From Candidatus Faecivivens stercorigallinarum (GTDB lineage: Bacteria > Bacillota > Clostridia > Oscillospirales > Ruminococcaceae): a DNA stretch of 21,600 nt. Positions 7,984 through 14,058 of this stretch are shown one piece after another. Position 1 is the stretch's first letter, and each line of letters opens with the position of its first letter. The position numbers and the translations under genes are program-made. The notes under the pieces were generated by a model that saw only the letters and a program-made list of their open reading frames with translations, ran no database searches and was not told where the DNA came from. The stretch covers positions 1 to 21,600 of the forward strand of contig DVLN01000043.1 in the NCBI GenBank assembly GCA_018715465.1. Direction: 5' to 3'.

Positions 7984-8844
7984 ATGAAGCTGCTTTTGCT
8001 GCCCAATATTGACAAACCGCATGTCCGCTCCTGTATCAGCCGGCTGACGGCGATGCAGTTTTCCCAGCCGGTCGAATTTCTGATGGAAAACAAACTGGCC
8101 GCCCGTTTCGGAGAAATTCCCGGGCTGCGGTTTGGTGAGCTGGAACAACTGATGGCGGAGAGTGACGTCTGTATCGCAGTCGGCGGGGATGGGACGATCA
8201 TCCATGGCGGAAAGATTGCCGCCTGTCACGCCCGGCCGGTATTGGGAATCAACCTGGGGCATCTGGGGTTTCTGGCGACGCTGGAAAGTGATCAGCTGGA
8301 GCAGATCGGCAGGCTGCTGACCGGAGAATACACGACCGAGAAGCGGATGATGCTCCGGGTCACGCTGGAGACGCCGTCGGGCGTCCGCAGCTGGCAGGCG
8401 ATGAATGATGCGGTCCTCTCCAAAGGCGGGCCGCTCAACCGGATGATCGGAATGAGTATCGACAACCGCGGACGGACAGTGGGAAGCTACCGGGCCGACG
8501 GACTGATCTTTTCGACGCCGACCGGTTCGACTGCCTATGCGATGTCGGCGGGAGGCCCGATCATTGACCCGGCGATCAACTGTATTGCAATGACACCGTT
8601 GTCGCCGCATTCGCTGTTTTCGCGGCCGATTGTTTTCGATGACGAGAGCAGCCTGAGTGTCTGTCTGTCGGAGCAGGACGCGAAAGCCTATCTGACGATA
8701 GACGGGGAGGAAAGCGTTCCCGTATGGCCGCGCGACCGGCTGTTCATTGAGAAAAGCGAGATCGCCGTGACGCTGATCAATCTGACCGGTAAGTCGTTTT
8801 ATGATGTATTGAATGAAAAGCTGATCTGGCGCAGCAGAAAATAA
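7984..8844 (+). CDS. nadK: NAD kinase
   Basis: This 286-residue cytosolic enzyme phosphorylates NAD to NADP using ATP or polyphosphate. The diacylglycerol-kinase-like catalytic motif GGDGT is at 67-71, with LGINLGHLGFL at 87-97. The second signature is the NE/D motif, here Asn141-Asp142. DGLIFSTPTGSTAY follows and binds the NAD diphosphate. The length is standard. The ATG at 7984 follows AAGGATGTG. It is 16 bases after tlyA, and this tlyA-nadK-argR order is typical of Clostridia. Confidence 0.94.
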   Translation: MKLLLLPNIDKPHVRSCISRLTAMQFSQPVEFLMENKLAARFGEIPGLRFGELEQLMAESDVCIAVGGDGTIIHGGKIAACHARPVLGINLGHLGFLATLESDQLEQIGRLLTGEYTTEKRMMLRVTLETPSGVRSWQAMNDAVLSKGGPLNRMIGMSIDNRGRTVGSYRADGLIFSTPTGSTAYAMSAGGPIIDPAINCIAMTPLSPHSLFSRPIVFDDESSLSVCLSEQDAKAYLTIDGEESVPVWPRDRLFIEKSEIAVTLINLTGKSFYDVLNEKLIWRSRK

Positions 8845-8863
8845 ATAGAAAGGATCATCGGCT

Positions 8864-9328
8864 ATGTCTCTCAAATCCGTTCGACTGCAAAAAATACTTG
8901 AGCTGATCGAAAAAAACAGAATAGACACCCAGGAACAGCTGCAGCAGCTGCTCCGCGACCAGGAAAATATCCAGACGACCCAGGCGACGATCTCCCGTGA
9001 CATCAAGGAACTGGGATTGGTCAAGATTTCGGATGGTGAAGGAAACTATTATTATGCATATGGTCGTCGAGACCGCGGCAACCTGGAAAAGAAGTACCAT
9101 GCGGTCTTTATGCAGTCGCTTCTGAGTGTCGATTATGCCGGGCATATCACCTGTATCCGCTGCCATACGGGTATGGCGAACGCGGCCTGCGCGGCACTGG
9201 ACACAATGGGATTTGACGGGGTGGTCGGGACCCTTGCGGGGGATGACACCATCTTTGTCCTGATGCGCAATGAAGGGCAGGCAGAGGCGCTGGCTGCCCA
9301 GATTACCGCGATATTGGATAAGCACTAA
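8864..9328 (+). CDS. argR: arginine repressor ArgR
   Basis: This 154-residue transcription factor has an N-terminal winged helix (about 1-70) with the recognition helix TTQATISRDIKELG (38-51), including the Ser44-Arg45 pair. The C-terminal hexamerisation and arginine-binding domain contains GTLAGDDTI (122-130); Asp127-Asp128 is the pair that holds the arginine guanidinium. It represses arginine biosynthesis and can activate catabolism when arginine is bound. The ATG at 8864 has GAAAGGA 10 bases upstream. Its genes are not in this window; the location between nadK and recN is conserved across Firmicutes. Confidence 0.94.
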   Translation: MSLKSVRLQKILELIEKNRIDTQEQLQQLLRDQENIQTTQATISRDIKELGLVKISDGEGNYYYAYGRRDRGNLEKKYHAVFMQSLLSVDYAGHITCIRCHTGMANAACAALDTMGFDGVVGTLAGDDTIFVLMRNEGQAEALAAQITAILDKH

Positions 9329-9340
9329 GGAGGGCAGCAG

Positions 9341-11035
9341 ATGCTGTGCCAGCTGTATATCGAGAACCTTGCCGTCATCGAGAAGGCGTCGATTGATTTT
9401 TCATCGGGGCTGACGGTATTTACCGGAGAGACGGGGGCAGGGAAGTCGATTGTTATTGACGCGATCAACGCCTGTTTGGGGCAGCGGGTCGGACGGGAGA
9501 TTGTCCGAACGGGAGCCAGAAAGGCGCTGGTCATCGCATCCTTTTGCGGGATACCCGAGCCGGTCAGGTCGCTGCTGCGGCAAAACGGCTATCCGATAGA
9601 AGAGGACAGCCTGATTGTCCAGCGGGAGATCTCAGCGGAAGGCGGGTCGACTGTCCGAATTGACGGCCGGCCGGCGACGGTTGCGCTGCTGCGGGATATC
9701 GGTCAGAATCTGATCAATATTCACGGCCAGCATGACAACCAGATTCTGCTTTCTGCTGAACGGCACCTTTCGATCATCGACACATTCGGTGAACTGGAGC
9801 CGATGGCCCGGGAGTACCGGGAGGAATTTGAAAAGCTGCGAACCCTGCTCCGGCAGATGAAGAGTTTGTCGGTCGGAGAGGATGAGATAAAAAGACGGTC
9901 AGAACTGCTCCGGCTGGAGATCGAAGAGATCGAAAAGGCCAGACTTTCTCCCCGTCTTGAGGAGATGCTGACCGAGAAGGCGAGACAGCTGCGGGAAAGC
10001 GAAAAGATTGCGGGGGCGCTTGGCGAAGCCTGCCGTGCGCTGGAGGGGATAGAAGATCTTCCCGGTGCCTGCGATCTGCTGACCGACGCGGCGGCCGCGC
10101 TGGACGGGCTGCGTGCCATCCCGGAGTTTGCCGGGCGGGCAGAAGCACTGGAAAATCTGCGGATTGAAGTGGGGGAGATCACGTCGGAGCTGAGTGAAAG
10201 CCTGCACGCGATTTCCTTTGACCAGACCGAGGCGGAAGCGATTGAGCGCCGCTTGCGGCAGATTTCCAGGCTGAAATCCCGCTATGGCGGCAGTGTGGAG
10301 GAGATTCTCGCCCACTGCAAAAAGGCGCGGGAGGAACTGGAGGGCATGTCCTCACAGAAAGAAAACCTTCTGAAGGTTACAAAGGCAGCGCGTGCCCAGA
10401 AGGAAAAGACTGTTTTACTTGCCAACAGTCTGACAGAAGCGCGGATTGACGCAGCAGTCCGTTTTGCCGGGACGATTGAGGAGGAAGCCCGTTCGCTGGA
10501 AATGCCCAACCTGCGGGTGGAGACTTCGTTTGCGCCCTGCAAACTGTGCAGCATCGGCAATCATTCTGCTGAATTGCTGCTTTCTGCAAACCTTGGTGAA
10601 CCGCCGCGGCCGATTGCGAAGATCGCGTCGGGCGGCGAGCTGTCCCGCATCATGCTGGCGATCAAAAGTGCGCTGGCGGACAAGGATAACATTGACACCC
10701 TGATCTTTGATGAGATCGACACCGGTGTCAGCGGCAAGGCCGCGCAGAAGATCGGGAAGAAATTACAGATGATTGCTTCCCACCGGCAGGTGATCTGTGT
10801 CACGCATTCGGCGCAGATAGCGGCGCTTGCTGATCAGCAGCTGCTGATACGCAAGTCAACCGCAGAGGGGCGGACCTATACCGAGGTTCTGCCGCTGGAA
10901 GGTGAGGCGCGGGTGGAAGAGGTCGCACGGATCTTTTCGACCGACCATGTCACCGAACTGATGCTCCAGACTGCCCGGAGCATGCTGGAAGAGGGAAAAC
11001 GCCCGGTGCCGGATGCCGGGAAAGCCTCTTGCTGA
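9341..11035 (+). CDS. recN: DNA repair protein RecN
   Basis: This 564-residue SMC-like ATPase acts early in double-strand-break repair. The N-terminal Walker A GETGAGKS is at residues 29-36. A coiled-coil region rich in Glu, Leu and Arg spans about 155-370. The C-terminal half has the ABC signature SGGELSRIMLA and Walker B LIFDEIDTGVSG with Asp457-Glu458. The ATG at 9341 is preceded by AAGGAGG (9327-9333), which overlaps the argR stop. The size is normal for the family. No LexA-like operator was noticed nearby, although I could not scan systematically. Confidence 0.95.
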   Translation: MLCQLYIENLAVIEKASIDFSSGLTVFTGETGAGKSIVIDAINACLGQRVGREIVRTGARKALVIASFCGIPEPVRSLLRQNGYPIEEDSLIVQREISAEGGSTVRIDGRPATVALLRDIGQNLINIHGQHDNQILLSAERHLSIIDTFGELEPMAREYREEFEKLRTLLRQMKSLSVGEDEIKRRSELLRLEIEEIEKARLSPRLEEMLTEKARQLRESEKIAGALGEACRALEGIEDLPGACDLLTDAAAALDGLRAIPEFAGRAEALENLRIEVGEITSELSESLHAISFDQTEAEAIERRLRQISRLKSRYGGSVEEILAHCKKAREELEGMSSQKENLLKVTKAARAQKEKTVLLANSLTEARIDAAVRFAGTIEEEARSLEMPNLRVETSFAPCKLCSIGNHSAELLLSANLGEPPRPIAKIASGGELSRIMLAIKSALADKDNIDTLIFDEIDTGVSGKAAQKIGKKLQMIASHRQVICVTHSAQIAALADQQLLIRKSTAEGRTYTEVLPLEGEARVEEVARIFSTDHVTELMLQTARSMLEEGKRPVPDAGKASC

Positions 11036-11058
11036 TAGAAGATACACGCGCAGTTTTC

Positions 11059-11077
11059 GGACAGCGAGCGGCTGTCC
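11059..11077 (+). other. 7-bp hairpin in the recN-corC gap
   Basis: GGACAGC (11059-11065) and GCTGTCC (11071-11077) form a perfect stem with a 5-base loop within the 81-base gap. No T-tract follows, so it is unlikely to terminate. It may be an RNA-processing or stabilising structure separating recN from the transporter gene; function is inferred weakly. Confidence 0.3.
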
Positions 11078-11116
11078 AATCCGGCTGTGCCCTGCCTGTA
11101 AAGGAGAGAAATCTAC

Positions 11117-12385
11117 TTGGATAACCCGCTTTTGCCGATAAGTATTGTGATCTGTCTGGCCCTGTCCGCCTATTTTTCGGCGACAGAGACCGCAATTTCG
11201 AGTGTCAGCCGTCCGCGGCTGAAAGCGATTGAGGAATCGGGCGACGCCCGCGCCAAAACTGCCCTTCGGGTAACCGAGCGGTATGATGACGCGCTGTCGG
11301 CCATCCTGATCGGCAACAACATCGTCAACATTGCCGCTTCTTCGGTCGGCACCATCCTGTGCATAGACATCTTTGGCGAGAGCCTGGGCGCTCTGATGTC
11401 AACGATCATTATAACCCTGCTGGTTCTGACCTTCGGCGAGATTCTGCCCAAGTCGATGGCGAAGGAGAATTCGGAGACGATTGCACTCCTGTTCTGCGGC
11501 CCGCTTTCGGTGCTGATGAAGGTATTGCGTCCGCTGATCTGGCTGTTTGTCCAGGTCAAAAAACTGGTCATCGGCCGGTTCCACAAAGAGGACACCCCGA
11601 CCGTTACCGAAGAGGAACTGCGGTACATCATTGAGGAAACAGTGGACGAAGGGGTGCTGGAGGAGCACGAAAGTGAGCTGATCCAGTCGGCACTGGAGTT
11701 CAACGATACGATGGCAAGCGAAATTTTGACCCCCCGCGTCGACGTTGTCGGCGTAGACGTGGAGTCGACCCCGCAGGAAGTCGCAGGCGTTTTTCTGTCT
11801 GAGCGGTATTCCCGCCTGGTCGTATATGAAAAATCAATTGACTCGATTATCGGCATCATCACCCTGAAGGACTTTTTCTCAGCTTATCTGAAGGACCCGA
11901 ATTTTGATCTGCGTTCGATTATGCAGGAAGTCATGTTTGTCCCGCCCGGGAAACCGGTTTATGGACTGCTCAAGGAACTGCAAAAACAAAAGGCACAGAT
12001 CGCAGTGGTTGTTGACCAGTACGGCGGCACATTGGGTGTCGTTTCTCTGGAGGACATTCTGGAGGAGCTGGTCGGCGAGATCTGGGACGAGGACGAGGAA
12101 AATGTCAGCCTCTGTACAGCGGTCGGCGACGGCGTCTGGCAGGCGGCCGGGGAAACCCATGTCGATGATCTGCTGGAACAGATCGCGCCGGACGTCACGC
12201 TGGAGGAAGACCATCCGACCACGCTGAGCGGCTGGATTGTCGATCAGATCGAACGGATCCCGGAAGCAGGGGAAAGTTTTGAGCTGGACGGGCTGCAAAT
12301 CAAGGTCCTTTCGATGGATGAACATGTCATTAAACGGGTAGAGATCCGCATTCCGAAAAAAGTGGAAGAGGAGACAAAAGAATAA
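11117..12385 (+). CDS. CNNM/CBS-domain membrane protein (CorC/HlyC, hemolysin-like family)
   Basis: This 422-residue protein has an N-terminal CNNM (DUF21) membrane domain of about four helices (residues 5-150; SAYFSATETAISSVSRPRLK at 17-36 and TFGEILPKSMA are typical). A CBS pair follows (about 200-325; TPRVDVVGVD, VVVDQYGGTLGVVSLEDILEELVGEIWDE). The C-terminal CorC_HlyC domain (about 335-415) ends in a Lys/Glu-rich tail. Relatives transport or regulate Mg2+ or other divalent cations; the 'hemolysin' name is historical. The TTG start at 11117 has AAAGGAG about 10 bases upstream. It is the last gene before the operon terminator. In Bacillus and most Clostridia the position after recN is held by spoIVB-spo0A, which are absent here. 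Confidence 0.9.
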   Translation: MDNPLLPISIVICLALSAYFSATETAISSVSRPRLKAIEESGDARAKTALRVTERYDDALSAILIGNNIVNIAASSVGTILCIDIFGESLGALMSTIIITLLVLTFGEILPKSMAKENSETIALLFCGPLSVLMKVLRPLIWLFVQVKKLVIGRFHKEDTPTVTEEELRYIIEETVDEGVLEEHESELIQSALEFNDTMASEILTPRVDVVGVDVESTPQEVAGVFLSERYSRLVVYEKSIDSIIGIITLKDFFSAYLKDPNFDLRSIMQEVMFVPPGKPVYGLLKELQKQKAQIAVVVDQYGGTLGVVSLEDILEELVGEIWDEDEENVSLCTAVGDGVWQAAGETHVDDLLEQIAPDVTLEEDHPTTLSGWIVDQIERIPEAGESFELDGLQIKVLSMDEHVIKRVEIRIPKKVEEETKE

Positions 12386-12407
12386 TCTGCCAGTTGGCAT
12401 GATAGAG

Positions 12408-12456
12408 ATTTCCGGGTTCGGCTTTACGCCGGGCCTGGAAATTTTTTTATTTTTTT
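12408..12456 (+). terminator. strong intrinsic terminator of the long operon
   Basis: A 15-bp stem (12408-12422 with 12428-12442, three G-U pairs) has a 5-base loop (TTTAC) and is followed by T7-A-T7. This is a textbook rho-independent terminator, ending the 13-gene cluster. Confidence 0.92.
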
Positions 12457-12484
12457 GCAACTTTTCGCCCTGGGAAAATGTATA
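12455..12484 (+). promoter_or_regulatory. possible promoter of the secreted protein gene
   Basis: TTGCAA (12455-12460) and TGTATA (12479-12484) are separated by 18 bases. An overlapping TATACA (12483-12488) is a better -10 but leaves a 22-base spacer. A promoter is required here because a terminator precedes the gene, yet its exact placement is uncertain. Confidence 0.35.
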
Positions 12485-12517
12485 TACAGTAGATTCCACA
12501 AAAAGGAGCGAATTGTT

Positions 12518-13528
12518 ATGAAACGTAAAATTTTTGCATTTGCATTGACCGCGGCGCTGATTTCAGCGCTCAGCCTGCCTGCCGTCTCCGCATCGGCGGC
12601 GGACACTGCCGGCAGCTCTGGTACCCCGGCAATTGGTGAGAACCAGACCCTGCCTGACAGCGTCCTGTATTACGGCGAGATCAGCGAAATCATCCGTGAT
12701 GAGGATGGCTCGGTTTCTTCTCTGCTGTTGCAGTCAGAGGGTTCGGGCGATCTGATTGTCCATATTTCGGATAAAACCGTCTGGATTGACAGCGGTCATC
12801 AGCAGGCGAGTGATCCGTCTGATCTGAAGGTCGGCGAACGGATCTATGTTTTTCACAGCCCGGCTCAGACGATGTCTCTGCCGCCCCAGTCGGCTGCATT
12901 TGCGATCGTAAGAGATATTCCGATGGACGCCATGTGTGCCCAGTATCATAAGATTGAAGAAGTTACCGAAAGAGAAGACGGCAAGCTTCAGATTACAACC
13001 AGCAATGGCGGATTGTACCTGATCGTCGATGAGAATACAAAATTTGTGTCGTATGACGGCAAGGAAACCGTCGGTAAAGATGATCTCAAACCGGGCAATT
13101 TTGCTATGTTCTGGTATGGTATTGTGGCAACTTCCTATCCCGGTCAGGCATATCCCAACACCGTGATGATTTTGCCTGGCAGCGATGATACGCTGACCGG
13201 AACAGAAATGGCTGCACTTTTGCAGACATTGTCGGGAGAGACTGCCCAGCTGTCTGTAGCAGCGGAAGATGATGCGCCGGTCACGCTGGAAGGGTTTGTC
13301 ACCGAGCTTTGGAAGATGTCTGGCAGCCCCAAGATCGACAGTTATTGGAAATTGCTCCGCTTTGAGGATGCAGGGAAGATTTCGATAGATGCGCGGTATG
13401 CGATGAGATGGGCGGACAGCAACGGCCTGCTGTCGGGTATTGAAGGAGATCTTCTGCGCCCGGACGCCGATATCACCAAAGAACTTGCCGGAGAGATTCT
13501 GACTGAATATAAGGAACTCGCCGATTGA
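12518..13528 (+). CDS. secreted protein with two beta modules and a C-terminal SLH-like motif
   Basis: This 336-residue protein has a clear Sec signal peptide (residues 1-27: positively charged start, hydrophobic core, ASA cleavage site before Ala28-Asp29). Two beta-rich modules follow, about 50-133 and 145-222. They share a plan: 'I.EI....DG.....L....' then 'V...T......' then 'S/G.DDLK.G..' then a Pro- or Ser-rich loop. This suggests an internal duplication. Residues 282-336 match an S-layer homology motif (F.DA, then AMRWADSNGLLSG, then RPDADIT), although the ITRAE signature is reduced to ITKEL. It may attach to cell-wall polymer. The ATG at 12518 has AAGGAG 9 bases upstream. It appears monocistronic, between two terminators. 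No enzyme family recognised. Confidence 0.85.
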   Translation: MKRKIFAFALTAALISALSLPAVSASAADTAGSSGTPAIGENQTLPDSVLYYGEISEIIRDEDGSVSSLLLQSEGSGDLIVHISDKTVWIDSGHQQASDPSDLKVGERIYVFHSPAQTMSLPPQSAAFAIVRDIPMDAMCAQYHKIEEVTEREDGKLQITTSNGGLYLIVDENTKFVSYDGKETVGKDDLKPGNFAMFWYGIVATSYPGQAYPNTVMILPGSDDTLTGTEMAALLQTLSGETAQLSVAAEDDAPVTLEGFVTELWKMSGSPKIDSYWKLLRFEDAGKISIDARYAMRWADSNGLLSGIEGDLLRPDADITKELAGEILTEYKELAD

Positions 13529-13532
13529 TATA

Positions 13533-13578
13533 AAAAAGATGAGAGGCAGGGGCTGTACGCCTTGCCTCTCATCTTTTT
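13533..13578. terminator. bidirectional terminator between convergent genes
   Basis: A long inverted repeat, AAAAAGATGAGAGGCA (13533-13548) and its complement (13563-13578), has runs of A on one side and T on the other. It can terminate the + strand secreted-protein gene and the - strand copper operon. Confidence 0.9.
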
Positions 13579-13582
13579 GCAT

Positions 13583-13855
13583 TTAACGTGACATTTTATC
13601 CAGACATTCCAGCAGTTCGCCGATTTTCTGTTCAATTTCCGCATCGTCGCCGCTGTGCATAGCGTCCCGGATGCAGTGCTCGGTATGACCCTTGAGGACT
13701 TCCCGGTTGGCCTTTTTGATCAGCGACTGGGCGGCGAGCAGCTGGGTCGAGACATCAATACAATAACGGTCTTCCTCGATCATCCGCAGTACCGCGTCCA
13801 GCTGGCCGCGGGCATTGGAGACAAGGCGGGCGACCTTTTTGTGGTCGGCCATCAT
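13583..13855 (-). CDS. csoR: copper-sensing repressor CsoR
   Basis: This 90-residue all-helical protein is a CsoR/RcnR-family (DUF156) repressor. The Cu(I) ligands Cys32, His57 and Cys61 keep exactly the Cys-x24-His-x3-Cys spacing of Mycobacterium tuberculosis CsoR (C36, H61, C65), so copper rather than formaldehyde or nickel is the likely inducer. Apo-CsoR binds the operator and copper binding releases it. Two adjacent ATGs (13855 and 13852) are possible starts. The first overlaps the copA stop as ATGA, indicating translational coupling. It is the distal gene of the copper operon, so derepression raises its own level and shuts the system off again. Confidence 0.93.
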   Translation of the reverse strand: MMADHKKVARLVSNARGQLDAVLRMIEEDRYCIDVSTQLLAAQSLIKKANREVLKGHTEHCIRDAMHSGDDAEIEQKIGELLECLDKMSR

Positions 13856-14058
13856 ATGATTTCGGTGACCTCATATCCGGCATGGGATACGGCATCAGCC
13901 AGCATCTCATCGGTCACGTTTTCGTCTGCTTCGACGTATGCGCAGGCATCCTCAAGGCTGACGGTCGCATGAACGCCGTTGATTTCATTGAGAGCTTTTT
14001 CGACACGTGCGGTGCAGTGGCTGCACATCATACCATAAATATTGACTGTTTTTTTCAT
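13852..14058 (-). CDS. copZ: internal-start CopZ-like copper chaperone (nested in copA, same frame)
   Basis: Met797 of copA is preceded on the - strand by GGAGG (14070-14066), 7 bases before the ATG at 14058. Initiation there would yield a 68-residue protein (MKKTVNIYGMMCSHCTARVE...) with a full heavy-metal domain and MxCxxC at Cys12 and Cys15. That is the length and start of stand-alone CopZ chaperones, which normally lie next to copA and csoR. No separate copZ exists in this operon. Within a coding sequence the purine-rich site encodes an unremarkable NGGN, so it may be a relic of a fused gene or an active second start. Sequence supports the site strongly; use of the start is inferred. Confidence 0.6.
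   Translation of the reverse strand: MKKTVNIYGMMCSHCTARVEKALNEINGVHATVSLEDACAYVEADENVTDEMLADAVSHAGYEVTEII

Noticed and set aside
8401..8409. Asn-Asp in NAD kinase where many enzymes have Asn-Glu
   Set aside because: The family motif is known as NE/D, so Asp142 is an accepted variant and not a sign of lost activity.
7693..9024. 443-codon open frame on the - strand
   Set aside because: It is antisense to tlyA, nadK and argR, all clearly identified; the translation is Arg/Gln-rich without domain features.
12388..12399. Short inverted repeat TGCCA/TGGCA after the CNNM gene
   Set aside because: Only 5 bp with a 2-base loop, adjacent to a much stronger terminator; likely chance.
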